Positions 40,757 through 49,814 of a DNA stretch of 64,000 bases are shown in pieces (within the stretch, counting starts at the first letter, position 1; the number at the start of each line of letters is the position of its first letter). Under the pieces are notes generated by a model. The model saw only the letters and a program-made list of their open reading frames with translations. It was not told the origin of the DNA and did no database searches. The stretch is from Salipiger bermudensis HTCC2601 (lineage in GTDB: Bacteria; Pseudomonadota; Alphaproteobacteria; Rhodobacterales; Rhodobacteraceae). The position numbers and the translations under genes were made by a program. The stretch spans positions 593,926 to 657,925 of the forward strand of contig NZ_DS022276.1 of the NCBI RefSeq assembly GCF_000153725.1. The letters run 5' to 3'.

Positions 40757-41288
40757 GGCCCGCCCTGCCCGCATCTGGGTCATGCGCGCGGCCTTCATCG
40801 GGATCGCGCTCCTGGTGATGTTCTATCGCCTGCTGCCGCTCGACATGATGCCGCCGCGCTTTGCCGGGCCCGACGTCCTTGTCGCGCTGTGCTTTGCCTG
40901 GGCGCTGCGCCGGCCTGACTACGTTCCGGCGCTGTCGATTGCCGGCGTCATGCTGCTGGCCGATATCCTGTTCCAGCGCCCGCCCGGGCTCTGGGCCGCG
41001 CTGATGCTGCTGGCGGTCGAGTTCCTCAAGTCGCGCGACCGCCGCGACCGCGAGACCACCTTCCTGATGGAGTGGCTCCGGGTCGCGATCGTGCTGCTGG
41101 CGATCACGATCGCGTACCGTCTCGTGCTTGCCCTCTTGATCGTGCCGACCGGAACCGCTTTCCTGACCCTGATGCGATACGCCACCACCATCGCGGCCTA
41201 CCCGCTCGTGGTGATCCTGTCGCAAGGTCTGCTCGGGGTGCGCCGGATGGCGCCGGGCGACTTCGATCATGCCGGGAGGAGCCTGTGA
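40749..41288 (+). CDS. mreD: Rod shape-determining protein MreD
   Basis: A 179-aa integral membrane protein with about five TM helices, of normal MreD size and place. The conserved GPDVLVALCFAWALRRPDYVP segment supports the alphaproteobacterial type. It overlaps mreC and shares its stop region with the PBP2 start (GTGA). Confidence 0.92.
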   Translation: MAEARPARIWVMRAAFIGIALLVMFYRLLPLDMMPPRFAGPDVLVALCFAWALRRPDYVPALSIAGVMLLADILFQRPPGLWAALMLLAVEFLKSRDRRDRETTFLMEWLRVAIVLLAITIAYRLVLALLIVPTGTAFLTLMRYATTIAAYPLVVILSQGLLGVRRMAPGDFDHAGRSL

Positions 41289-43204
41289 GACGCACACCAC
41301 GGGACAGCGCCGAAAGCAGCCGCCGGATGACCCGGCGCGGCCTTCTGCTGGGCGGCGCCCAGATCGCCTTTGCCGGGGTGCTGGGGTTGCGGATGCGGCA
41401 CATGCAGGTCGACCAGGCCGCCGAATTCCGCCTGATGGCGGAAGAGAACCGCATCAACATCCACCTCATCCCCCCCTCGCGCGGCCGAATTTTCGACCGC
41501 GAGGGCCGGCTCATCGCCGAGAACGAGCAGACCTACCGCATCACCATGCGGCGCGAGGATGCCGGCGATGTCGAAGACGTCATCGGGCGGCTGTCGGCGC
41601 TGGTCGACCTGCGGCCCGAGGATGTGACCCGCGCGCTCGAGGAGATGCGCACCTCGCCGCCCTTCCTGCAGGTCACCGTGGCCGACCGGGTCAGCTGGGA
41701 GGCGATCAGCCGTGTCGCGGTCAACGCCCCCGCCCTGCCCGGCGTCTATCCAGAGGTCGGCCTCAGCCGGTTCTACCCGCAGCACGAGACATTCGCCCAT
41801 GTGGTGGGCTATGTCGGCCCGGTCTCCGAGCGCGACCTCGCCCGCTACGAGGACCCCGAGCCGGTGCTGCGCATCCCGCGCTTCCAGATCGGCAAGGTCG
41901 GTGTCGAGGCCAAGTTCGAGGAACAGCTGCGCGGCTCCGCCGGCGCCAAGCGCGTCGAGGTCAACGCCGTGGGCCGCGTCATGCGCGAGCTCGACCGCCG
42001 CGAGGGCGAGGCCGGCGCCGACCTGCAGCTGACCCTAGACAGCGAGCTGCAGGACTACATCAAGGCAAGGCTCGGCGAGGAGAGCGCCTCGGCGGTGGTG
42101 GTCGATCTCGAGCATGGCGACGTGCTCGCCATTGCCTCCTCGCCGTCCTACGATCCCAACAAGTTCGTGCGCGGAATCTCGGTCGGCGACTACGGCGTAC
42201 TGCGCGAGAACAACCACCGCCCGCTGGCCTCGAAGACCGTGCAAGACGCCTATCCGCCGGGTTCGACCTTCAAGATCGTCACCGCGCTGGCGGCGCTCGA
42301 AGCCGGGCTGATCCGTCCGGACGAGACCGTCTATTGCCCGGGCCACATGGAGATCGGCTCGCGCCGGTTCCACTGCTGGAAGCGCGCCGGCCACGGCCAC
42401 GTGAACCTCGAACAGAGCCTGCGCGACAGCTGCGACGTCTACTATTACGATCTCGCGCTCAAGGTCGGCATCGACCGCATCGCAGAGATGGGCCGCAAGC
42501 TCGGCCTTGGCACTGCCCCCGACGTGCCGATGTCGGCGGTCACCGCCGGCCTGATGCCCGACCGCGACTGGAAGCGCCGCGAGCGAGGGGCCGAATGGCG
42601 CATCGGCGACACGGTGAACGCCTCGATCGGCCAGGGCTACGTGCTGACTTCGCCGCTGCAGCAGGCCATCATGGTGGCGCGCGTGGCCACCGGGCGCTCG
42701 GTCGAGCCGCGCCTCGTGCGCAGCGTCGGCGGCCTGCAGACGCCGTCTCGCGGCGGCACGCCGCTCGATATCGACGAAGCTCACCTCAAATTGATCCGCA
42801 AGGCGATGTTCGTGGTCTCCAACAGCCGCCGGGGCACCGCCTACCGCTCGCGCATCATCGCCGAGGACATGCGGCTCGCCGGCAAGACCGGCACCAGCCA
42901 GGTGCTCAACCGCGTGGTGCGCAACCAGGATGTGCCCTGGGAAGAGCGCGACCACGCGCTCTTCGTGAACTTTGCCCCCTATGATGCCCCCCGCATCGCC
43001 GTCTCGATCGTCGTCGAGCATGGCGGCGGCGGCTCCTCCACGGCGGCCCCCATCGCGCGCGACATCACGCTTCAGGCACTCTACAAGGGCACGCCGCCGC
43101 TCGAGGCCTACCCGGCCGGCGACCGCGAGCGTATCAAGGCCCAGCAGGAGCGGCTCGAAGCCGAGCGCGCCAAGCGCGCCGCCGAGGCGGGGCGCCGGGC
43201 ATGA
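41285..43204 (+). CDS. mrdA: Penicillin-binding protein 2 (peptidoglycan transpeptidase)
   Basis: A 639-aa transpeptidase. One N-terminal TM helix (about residues 22-40) precedes a dimerisation domain beginning SRGRIFDREGRLIAENEQTY. Transpeptidase motifs are STFK (active serine, in YPPGSTFKIVTALAALE), SCD in LRDSCDVYYYDLAL, and KTGTSQ. It crosslinks wall during elongation with RodA. The GTG at 41285 overlaps the mreD stop and has GGGAGGAG upstream; a longer open frame starting in mreD is not coding. Confidence 0.95.
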   Translation: MRRTPRDSAESSRRMTRRGLLLGGAQIAFAGVLGLRMRHMQVDQAAEFRLMAEENRINIHLIPPSRGRIFDREGRLIAENEQTYRITMRREDAGDVEDVIGRLSALVDLRPEDVTRALEEMRTSPPFLQVTVADRVSWEAISRVAVNAPALPGVYPEVGLSRFYPQHETFAHVVGYVGPVSERDLARYEDPEPVLRIPRFQIGKVGVEAKFEEQLRGSAGAKRVEVNAVGRVMRELDRREGEAGADLQLTLDSELQDYIKARLGEESASAVVVDLEHGDVLAIASSPSYDPNKFVRGISVGDYGVLRENNHRPLASKTVQDAYPPGSTFKIVTALAALEAGLIRPDETVYCPGHMEIGSRRFHCWKRAGHGHVNLEQSLRDSCDVYYYDLALKVGIDRIAEMGRKLGLGTAPDVPMSAVTAGLMPDRDWKRRERGAEWRIGDTVNASIGQGYVLTSPLQQAIMVARVATGRSVEPRLVRSVGGLQTPSRGGTPLDIDEAHLKLIRKAMFVVSNSRRGTAYRSRIIAEDMRLAGKTGTSQVLNRVVRNQDVPWEERDHALFVNFAPYDAPRIAVSIVVEHGGGGSSTAAPIARDITLQALYKGTPPLEAYPAGDRERIKAQQERLEAERAKRAAEAGRRA

Positions 43205-44340
43205 GCTATCTTGAATATACCGTCAAGACGGTGCCCTCGGGCTGGCGCAAGGTCCTCTACCTGAACTGGCCGCTGATCATCCTGCTCACCGCGGTGGCCT
43301 GTGTCGGCTTCCTGATGCTCTACTCGGTCGCCGGCGGCGCACTGCAGCCCTGGGCCGAGCCGCAGATGGAGCGCTTCGGCCTCGGGCTCGCGGCGATGTT
43401 CATCACCGCGATGGTGCCGATCTGGCTCTGGCGCAATCTCTCCGCACTGATCTACCTCGTGGCGCTGGCGCTGCTCGTCGCGGTGGAACTGTTCGGCGCC
43501 GTGGGCATGGGGGCCCAGCGCTGGATCGATCTTGGATTCATGCGGCTGCAGCCTTCCGAGCTGATGAAGATCGCCCTCGTGATGGCACTCGCCGCCTATT
43601 ACGACTGGTTGCCGATGAAGCGGGTGTCGCGGCCGATCTGGGTGATCGCGCCGCTGATCCTGATCCTCGCGCCGACCTTCCTGACCCTGACCCAGCCCGA
43701 CCTCGGCACCGCCATCCTGCTGATGACCGCCGGCGGGCTGATGATGTTCCTCGCGGGCGTGCACTGGGCCTATTTCGCCGTGGTGATCGCTGCCGCGGGG
43801 GGCGGCATCTACACGGTATTCCTGTCGCGCGGGACGCCCTGGCAGTTGCTGAAGGACTACCAGTTCCGCCGCATCGACACCTTCCTAGATCCCTCCACCG
43901 ACCCGCTCGGCGCCGGCTACCATATCACCCAGGCCAAGATCGCCATGGGCTCGGGCGGCTGGACCGGGCGCGGCTTCATGCAAGGTACTCAGTCGCGGCT
44001 CAACTTCCTGCCCGAGAAGCACACCGACTTCATCTTCAACACGCTGGCCGAGGAGTTCGGCTTCGTCGGCGGCTTTTCCCTGCTCGTGCTTTACGTCCTG
44101 GTCCTGTTGTTCTGCATCGTCGCGGCGCTGCAGAACCGCGACCGCTATTCCTCGCTGCTGATCCTCGGGATCGGCCTGACCTTCTTCCTGTTCTTCGCCG
44201 TCAACATGTCGATGGTCATGGGCCTCGCCCCGGTGGTCGGCGTGCCGTTGCCGCTGGTGAGCTACGGCGGCTCGGCGATGCTGGTCCTGATGATCGCGTT
44301 CGGACTGGTGCAGAGCGCCCACATCCACAGGCCCCGCTGA
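43201..44340 (+). CDS. rodA: Rod shape-determining protein RodA (SEDS glycosyltransferase)
   Basis: A 379-aa, ten-helix SEDS peptidoglycan polymerase. Family features include GAQRWIDLGFMRLQPSELMK, TLTQPDLGTAILLM and PLPLVSYGGSAML near the end. Start ATG overlaps the mrdA stop (ATGA). It works with PBP2 in the elongasome. Confidence 0.96.
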   Translation: MSYLEYTVKTVPSGWRKVLYLNWPLIILLTAVACVGFLMLYSVAGGALQPWAEPQMERFGLGLAAMFITAMVPIWLWRNLSALIYLVALALLVAVELFGAVGMGAQRWIDLGFMRLQPSELMKIALVMALAAYYDWLPMKRVSRPIWVIAPLILILAPTFLTLTQPDLGTAILLMTAGGLMMFLAGVHWAYFAVVIAAAGGGIYTVFLSRGTPWQLLKDYQFRRIDTFLDPSTDPLGAGYHITQAKIAMGSGGWTGRGFMQGTQSRLNFLPEKHTDFIFNTLAEEFGFVGGFSLLVLYVLVLLFCIVAALQNRDRYSSLLILGIGLTFFLFFAVNMSMVMGLAPVVGVPLPLVSYGGSAMLVLMIAFGLVQSAHIHRPR

Positions 44341-44341
44341 C

Positions 44342-45274
44342 ATGACCAACATCCTCTTCGCCGCCGGCCCCGACCTCTGGGCCGAATACGAGGCGCCGTT
44401 GCGCACCGCCCTCGACGCCACCGGGCTCGACTACCAGCTCGCCTACGAGGCCGACCCCGAGAGCGTCGACTACGTGGTCTACGCGCCCGGATCCTGGTTG
44501 CAGGACTTCACCCCCTATACACGGCTCAAGGCGGTGCTGAACCTCTGGGCCGGGGTCGAGAAGATCACCGGCAACCCGACGCTGACCGTCCCTCTGGCCC
44601 GCATGGTCGACGAAGAGGGGCTGACGCAGGGCATGGTGGAATACGTCACCGGGCATGTGCTGCGCCATCACCTCGGTATGGATGCCTACATCGCCAATCC
44701 CGAGCAGGCGTGGCGCCCGGTCGTGCCGCCGCTGGCCGGCGAGCGTCCGGTCGGCATCCTCGGGCTCGGCACGCTGGGCTTGGCCTGCGCCGAGGCGCTG
44801 AGTGCCTTGGGCTTCCCGGTCACCGGCTGGTCGCGCAGCCCCAAGACCGTTGCCGGCATCACCACGCTGCACGGATCCGATGGGCTCTCCGAAGCCCTCG
44901 AGAACGCCGAGATCCTCGTGCTGCTGTTGCCGGACACGCCGGCCACCCGCGACCTGCTCGACACCGAGAGGCTCGCGCAACTGCCTCGCGGTGCGGTCAT
45001 CGTGAACCCGGGCCGAGGCCCGCTGATCGTGGACGATGCGCTGATCGCCGCCCTCGACAGCGGCCAGATCGCCCACGCCACACTCGACGTCTTCCGTACC
45101 GAGCCCTTGCCGGCAGAACATCCGTTCTGGGCCCATCCGAAGGTCACCGTCACCCCGCACATTGCCTCCGAGACCCGGGTGCCCAGCGCCTCCCGCGTCA
45201 TCGCGGAGAACATCAGGCGCGGCGAGGCGGGCGAACCGCTTCTGCATCTCGTGGACCGCGCAGCCGGCTACTGA
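44342..45274 (+). CDS. ghrA: D-2-hydroxyacid dehydrogenase (glyoxylate/hydroxypyruvate reductase A type)
   Basis: A 310-aa NAD(P)-dependent reductase. The nucleotide motif is GILGLGTLGLACAEAL (about residues 138-153). NPGRGPLIVDDALIAAL carries the catalytic arginine region, and TPHIASETR holds the catalytic histidine. Closest family is GhrA. One base separates it from rodA, making it an unusual final member of the rod-shape operon; a role in wall metabolism is not implied by the family. A repeat copy lies after the stop. Confidence 0.87.
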   Translation: MTNILFAAGPDLWAEYEAPLRTALDATGLDYQLAYEADPESVDYVVYAPGSWLQDFTPYTRLKAVLNLWAGVEKITGNPTLTVPLARMVDEEGLTQGMVEYVTGHVLRHHLGMDAYIANPEQAWRPVVPPLAGERPVGILGLGTLGLACAEALSALGFPVTGWSRSPKTVAGITTLHGSDGLSEALENAEILVLLLPDTPATRDLLDTERLAQLPRGAVIVNPGRGPLIVDDALIAALDSGQIAHATLDVFRTEPLPAEHPFWAHPKVTVTPHIASETRVPSASRVIAENIRRGEAGEPLLHLVDRAAGY

Positions 45275-45308
45275 GCCCCGCCGCGCACCCGGCCGCAGGG
45301 GCCGGCCA

Positions 45309-45340
45309 GCCTCCGGCGGGGATATTTAAAGCCAGAAGAG
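45309..45340 (+). repeat. Dispersed intergenic repeat, copy 5
   Basis: The plus strand reads GCCTCCGGCGGGGATATTTA and continues to AAGCCAGAAGAG, 34 bases after the ghrA stop in sense orientation. Together with inverted copy 6 it can form a long imperfect hairpin. Confidence 0.55.
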
Positions 45341-45360
45341 ACAGGGGCGCTGCGCCCTTC

Positions 45361-45388
45361 CCTTCTCTGGTTTCAAATACCTCGGGGG
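45361..45388 (-). repeat. Dispersed intergenic repeat, copy 6 (inverted)
   Basis: The minus strand reads CCCCCGAGGTATTTGAAACC and continues to AGAGAAGG, 62 bases downstream of the thioesterase stop in sense orientation. It is the inverted partner of copy 5, 20 bases away. Confidence 0.5.
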
Positions 45389-45450
45389 TGAATTGGCGCT
45401 TGCGCAAGAGGGGGCAGCGCCCCCTTTAGCCCGTGCCGCAGCCGCGACGC

Positions 45451-45846
45451 TCAGCTCGTGCGTTGCCGGAACACGCCGGTGCCTTTTGCGACCAGCGCGC
45501 CGGTGTCATCGCGAAGAACCGCTTCGGCGAAGAAGGTGCTGCGCCCTCCCCCGGTGCGAAACCCCTCGCAGATCAGACGCGTGCCGACGGGTCGACCGAT
45601 ATACTGCACGTTCAGCGACAGGGTCAGGGCGGTCTTGCGGATCTCCGCGTCACCGGTCCAGCACCCGCAGATGCCCATGGCGCTGTCGAGCAGGGTCGCG
45701 TGCACGCCGCCATGCGGGATGCCACCGCGATTGCCCAGCACCTCGGTGATCGGCATCTCGTAGCGGGCGTAGTCCTCGCGCCACTCCACCAGTTCGTAGC
45801 CGAGGTGACGGGCGAAGTTCGAGGGCGTGTCGAGACCGTCGCTCAT
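45451..45846 (-). CDS. PaaI family thioesterase (hotdog fold)
   Basis: A 131-aa hotdog-fold thioesterase. The active-site segment GGIPHGGVHATLLDSAMGICG contains the HGG-VHATLLD motif that is characteristic of PaaI/YigI-like acyl-CoA thioesterases. Substrate not known. The start overlaps the helicase stop by four bases (ATGA), so it is translated with it. Confidence 0.88.
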   Translation of the reverse strand: MSDGLDTPSNFARHLGYELVEWREDYARYEMPITEVLGNRGGIPHGGVHATLLDSAMGICGCWTGDAEIRKTALTLSLNVQYIGRPVGTRLICEGFRTGGGRSTFFAEAVLRDDTGALVAKGTGVFRQRTS

Positions 45847-47378
45847 AGCAGATCGCCTTCCTGTGCTTCTAGTTCCAGTGCCACGGCCGGCGCCTTGAGG
45901 TCATCGGTCCGCAGAAGCCCCGAGGGCCGCGACAGGCGGTTGCGCACCACCCAGTGCAGCCGCTCGGAGGCGCGGGTGATCGCCACGTAGGCCAGCCGTT
46001 TCCACAGCGGCTGACCGGCCTCGACCCGCCCCATGCGCGCCGCCACGAAAAGGTCGGGCGCGAAGACCTGCACCTGCTCCCATTGCGAGCCCTGCGCCTT
46101 GTGAATCGTCACCGCGGCGCCATGCAGGAAGGTCGCCCCCATGCGCGCCGCGAAGGGGATGAAGGGCTCTTCCTCGTCGGGCTTCTCGATCTTCACGATC
46201 GAGGCCGCGGAGACCTGCGGGTCGGGCGCGCCCATCACGTGCAGCCGCGAGAAGCCGGGCTTGCGCCCCGGCCCGAGATAGATCACCTGCGCGCCCTTGA
46301 TCAGGCCGCGCGCCTCGAGGTCGAGCCGCTTCTTGCGGTGCTTGAGCGGCAGCTCGAGCCCGTCGCAGATCAGCGGCTCGCCGGGCAGCAGCTCGGTCTC
46401 GGGCGCGTCGTGCACCGCGCGAAAGGCATTGATCAGCCGGATGCGCGTGGCGTTGCGCCAGACCAGCACCGGCGAGCGGGCCATCAGGTCGACCTCGACG
46501 CGCTGGCTCCAGACAACGCGGTCGTCCTGCCGCGCCTTCTCCTTGATCATACGCTCGAAATCCTGGAACTCGAGCGAGGGATCCGCCAGCGCATGGGCGA
46601 GGTCGAGGATCGGGTTGTCGGCCTCCTGCCGGTGGATGCGGTGCAGCTCGAGCTTCTGTTCGTCGGGCACGCCGTCGAACACCATCTTACCCGACTGGTT
46701 GACCGGCGCGAGCTGCGCGGGATCGCCGAACAGCACGAGGTTGGGGAAGATCTCCTGCAGGTCCTCGAACTGGCGGTCGTCGAGCATCGAGGCCTCGTCG
46801 ACGAAGCCAATGTCGAGCGGCTCCTCGCGGCGCTTCCAGCCGGTGATGAAATCGCTGCCCCGCAGACCGGCGGCGGCGAGCGCTGCGGGCACCGACTTGT
46901 GCGCCTCGTAGGAAGTCCGGGCGCGTTCCAGTGCCTCGGGGCTCAGATCCTCGATCTCGGGCTGCTCGACATTGCCCATCAGCCATTCGGCGATGCGCTC
47001 GTATTCGGGATCGTAGACCGGCGTATAGATGATGCGGTGGATGGTCGTCGCCGGCACCCCGCGCATGCGCAGCACGCTGGCCGCCTTGTTGGTCGGGGCC
47101 AGCACCGCGAAGCTGCGCTTGTCCCCCTTGCGGCGGCTCTCGTAATCACCCGAGACGATCTCGGCCCCGGCGCTGTCCAGCGCCTTGCAGAGCTCCGAAA
47201 GCAGCAGCGTCTTGCCCGAGCCCGCCTTGCCCATCAGCGCCATGACCCGCCCCGGCCCCTCCTTGGCGGGAACCACGGAGCCGTCGTCGAGATCGACGCC
47301 AGCCTCGCGCAGCATCTCTGCCACGCGGTCCCAGGCCTCGGCCTGGTCTTCGGAGAATGTCAGTGCGGGCAGATCCAT
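45843..47378 (-). CDS. RecD-like superfamily 1 DNA helicase
   Basis: A 511-aa ATPase. Walker A is GKAGSGKT (about residues 51-58), the second helicase motif is FVDEASM, and a UvrD/RecD C-terminal motif GAAVTIHKAQGSQWEQV is present with the later YVAITRASERLHWVV motif VI. It lacks the RecBCD partner genes and fits the stand-alone RecD2-like group, possibly for DNA repair. It heads a two-gene unit with the thioesterase. Start as called has no strong competing ATG. Confidence 0.85.
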   Translation of the reverse strand: MDLPALTFSEDQAEAWDRVAEMLREAGVDLDDGSVVPAKEGPGRVMALMGKAGSGKTLLLSELCKALDSAGAEIVSGDYESRRKGDKRSFAVLAPTNKAASVLRMRGVPATTIHRIIYTPVYDPEYERIAEWLMGNVEQPEIEDLSPEALERARTSYEAHKSVPAALAAAGLRGSDFITGWKRREEPLDIGFVDEASMLDDRQFEDLQEIFPNLVLFGDPAQLAPVNQSGKMVFDGVPDEQKLELHRIHRQEADNPILDLAHALADPSLEFQDFERMIKEKARQDDRVVWSQRVEVDLMARSPVLVWRNATRIRLINAFRAVHDAPETELLPGEPLICDGLELPLKHRKKRLDLEARGLIKGAQVIYLGPGRKPGFSRLHVMGAPDPQVSAASIVKIEKPDEEEPFIPFAARMGATFLHGAAVTIHKAQGSQWEQVQVFAPDLFVAARMGRVEAGQPLWKRLAYVAITRASERLHWVVRNRLSRPSGLLRTDDLKAPAVALELEAQEGDLL

Positions 47379-47438
47379 GGCGCGGACCCTAAAGCCGCGC
47401 GCAGGCGAGGGCCAGAGCCCATCGCGCGCGGCGGGCGC

Positions 47439-48167
47439 CTAGAGCGCGATCAGCCCACAGCTCATCGCGCGGGCCACGGCGTGGGTGGTGTTGAGCGCCC
47501 CGAGCTTGAAGCGCGCGCCTTCGATATAGACCCGCACCGTGTGCTCGGAGATGTTGAGCTCGGCGGCGACCTGCGCCCGGCTGAGACCGCTGGCGAGCAG
47601 GCGCATGGCGTCGAGCTCGCGCGGGGACAGCGCCACCGGGGCCTGGCTGGCCGGCCCCGGCATCAGCTCGAGCGCCTTGGCGTTGATGCCATGCGCCGCG
47701 AGGATCAGCTCTGCCCGCCATTGCGCGATGAAGCTGGACCAGAGCGCATCCTCGCAGCCGTGGTTGACGGTGAAGAGCGCAAACTGTCCGTTCGGCCCGC
47801 GGATCGGGACGGTAAAGCCCTGATTGCCGAGGCCGTGCCGCAGTGCATCCTTGAGAAAGGCCCGGGCCGCTTTCGAGGACCAGTCGAGCGCCTTCCAGTC
47901 GACCGGATGGAAGCGTTGGAAACAGCCCTGGATCACCGGATCGACCCGCAGGTAGCCCTGCGCCACGTAGCGCGCGAGCCAGTCGGGCGTATAGGTGCCG
48001 CACCCGTACTGCGCCCCCTGCGCCCCAATCCAATGATAGACGAGGTGATCGACCCCCAGGCAATCCCTCATCTGTTCGGTGATGTGCTGGAGATCCTCCA
48101 GCCGCTGCACATTCTCAAGCGGGGCGATAAACCCTCCCGCTGCCGGTACCCTGTCCACTCGTCCCAA
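47439..48167 (-). CDS. LuxR family regulator with autoinducer-binding-like domain
   Basis: A 242-aa regulator with an N-terminal domain similar to autoinducer-binding domains (QGYLRVDPVIQGCFQRFHPVDW, and the later GPNGQFALFTVNHG) and a C-terminal LuxR helix-turn-helix (LSPRELDAMRLLASGLSRAQ, then ISEHTVRVYI). No luxI synthase is in the window, so it is a solo LuxR candidate. The TTG start at 48167 has GGGGAG 7 bases upstream; a GTG at 48158 is the alternative. It overlaps the small upstream gene by 53 bases. Confidence 0.83.
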   Translation of the reverse strand: MGRVDRVPAAGGFIAPLENVQRLEDLQHITEQMRDCLGVDHLVYHWIGAQGAQYGCGTYTPDWLARYVAQGYLRVDPVIQGCFQRFHPVDWKALDWSSKAARAFLKDALRHGLGNQGFTVPIRGPNGQFALFTVNHGCEDALWSSFIAQWRAELILAAHGINAKALELMPGPASQAPVALSPRELDAMRLLASGLSRAQVAAELNISEHTVRVYIEGARFKLGALNTTHAVARAMSCGLIAL

Positions 48168-48312
48168 TACCACGCTCCCCAGCAGACGACGCCAGTTCGA
48201 CCTCTGCCACGGCCTGCGCGTCTGCGAGCTGCTCTGCCAGAGCCTCGAGCGCGTTGGCGCGTGCATATCCCCTGAGATCGGTCAGCACGTCGATGATCCA
48301 TTCATGTCGCAT
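48115..48312 (-). CDS. Small conserved-type protein upstream of the LuxR gene
   Basis: A 65-aa protein, MRHEWIIDVLTDLRGYARAN then an acidic helix (LEALAEQLADAQAVAEVELA) and a glycine-rich tail. From memory, similar short proteins starting MR-EWI-DVL-DLR precede LuxR regulators in Rhodobacteraceae; no database was consulted. The start at 48312 is chosen from that start motif. Its stop lies inside the LuxR gene, in another frame, which implies coupled translation. Function unknown. Confidence 0.65.
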   Translation of the reverse strand: MRHEWIIDVLTDLRGYARANALEALAEQLADAQAVAEVELASSAGERGIGTSGQGTGSGRVYRPA

Positions 48313-48465
48313 GGAGAGCGTCTCCCGCACCAAGTTAACAAAAGGTAAACGTCAGCGTAGCAGCTGCACAATTCCCGATAAATTCACGCAAATCCCCTCC
48401 CCCGAAACGGTGGGGGCGCGCGCCGCAAACCGCTGATCCAACGCGGCCTTCCGCCCGGACACGGC

Positions 48466-48500
48466 AACGCCCGCGAACCGGATCACGATTCGCGGGCGTT
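48466..48500. terminator. Hairpin downstream of ccr
   Basis: AACGCCCGCGAA and TTCGCGGGCGTT form a perfect 12-bp stem with an 11-base loop, 28 bases beyond the ccr stop on the minus strand. T-run is short, so moderate confidence. Confidence 0.6.
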
Positions 48501-48527
48501 TCTAGCAGGGTCAGCCTGAAGGAGCGG

Positions 48528-49814
48528 TTAACCGCGGGCCTCCAGCGCCTCCTCGAAGGTGCGCAGCCCGGTCTTGGGCGCCTGCACCAGAACCGACATG
48601 TTGCCGGGCTTGTGCTGGTTGCGCAGCATCTTCATGTGGGCGTCGGGGATCTCGTCCCAGCCGAACACCTCGGACATGCAGGGATCGAGGCGGCGCTCGA
48701 CCATCAGGCGGTTGGCCGAGGCGGCCTGCTTGAGATGGGCAAAGTGCGACCCCTGCAGGCGCTTCTGGTGCATCCACATGTAACGCACGTCGAAGGTGCA
48801 GTTGAAACCGGTGGTGCCGGCGCAGATCACCACCATGCCGCCCTTTTTGCAGACCAGCGTCGAGACCGGGAAGGTCGCCTCACCCGGGTGCTCGAAGACC
48901 ATGTCCACGTTCACGCCCTTGCCGGTGATATCCCAGATCGCCTTGCCGAACTTGCGGGCCTCTTTCATCCAGTCATTATATTCCGGCGTGTTGACCGTGG
49001 GCAGCTGGCCCCAGCACTTGAAGTCCTTCCGGTTGATCACGCCCTTGGCGCCGAGGCCGAGCACGAAGTCGCGCTTGTCCTCTTCCGAGATCACCGCGAT
49101 GGCGTTGGCGCCGGCCGTGTTGATCAGCTGGATCGCATATGAGCCGAGGCCGCCCGAGGCGCCCCAGACCAGCACGTTCTGGCCGGGCTTGAGCTCGTGC
49201 GGGTGGTGACCAAAGAGCATCCGGTAGGCGGTTGCCAGCGTCAGCGTGTAGCAGGCGCTCTCTTCCCAAGTCAGGTGCTTGGGGCGCGGCATCAGCTGCT
49301 GGGCCTGCACGCGGGCGAACTGGGCGAAGGAGCCGTCGCCGGTCTCGTAGCCCCAGATCCGCTGCGTCGGCGAGAACATCGGGTCGCCGCCGTTGCACTC
49401 CTCGTCGTCGCCATCGTCCTGGTTGCAGTGGATCACGACCTCGTCGCCGACTTTCCACTGCTTGACCTTGTCACCAACCGCCCAGACGATGCCCGAGGCG
49501 TCGGAGCCGGCGATGTGATACTCCTGCTTGTGCACGTCGAAGGGCGAGATCGGCACCCCGAGCCCGGCCCAGACGCCGTTGTAGTTGACGCCCGCCGCCA
49601 TGACGAGAACCAGCACCTCGTGGCTGTCGACCTGCCAGGTATCGACCACTTCCTTCTGGAACGACTTGTCCGGCTCGCCATGACGCTCGCGGCGGATCGC
49701 CCAAGCATACATCTTCTTCGGCACGTAACCGAGAGGCGGCATCTCGCCGATCTCGTAGAGGTCTTTTTCCGGCGCATCGTAGGGCGCGATCCCGGTTTGC
49801 GTATCCAGAGCCAT
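48528..49814 (-). CDS. ccrA: Crotonyl-CoA carboxylase/reductase
   Basis: A 428-aa MDR-family enzyme that reductively carboxylates crotonyl-CoA to ethylmalonyl-CoA with NADPH and CO2, the key step of the ethylmalonyl-CoA pathway. The family N-terminal DKSFQKEVVDTWQVDSHEVL, the NADPH motif WGASGGLGSYAIQL and the CO2-pocket-type residues in NAIAVISEEDK and FEHPGEATFPVS are visible. Length is normal. The ATG at 49814 follows GGAAGGAGG. Divergent from ecm with 431 bases between. Confidence 0.95.
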   Translation of the reverse strand: MALDTQTGIAPYDAPEKDLYEIGEMPPLGYVPKKMYAWAIRRERHGEPDKSFQKEVVDTWQVDSHEVLVLVMAAGVNYNGVWAGLGVPISPFDVHKQEYHIAGSDASGIVWAVGDKVKQWKVGDEVVIHCNQDDGDDEECNGGDPMFSPTQRIWGYETGDGSFAQFARVQAQQLMPRPKHLTWEESACYTLTLATAYRMLFGHHPHELKPGQNVLVWGASGGLGSYAIQLINTAGANAIAVISEEDKRDFVLGLGAKGVINRKDFKCWGQLPTVNTPEYNDWMKEARKFGKAIWDITGKGVNVDMVFEHPGEATFPVSTLVCKKGGMVVICAGTTGFNCTFDVRYMWMHQKRLQGSHFAHLKQAASANRLMVERRLDPCMSEVFGWDEIPDAHMKMLRNQHKPGNMSVLVQAPKTGLRTFEEALEARG

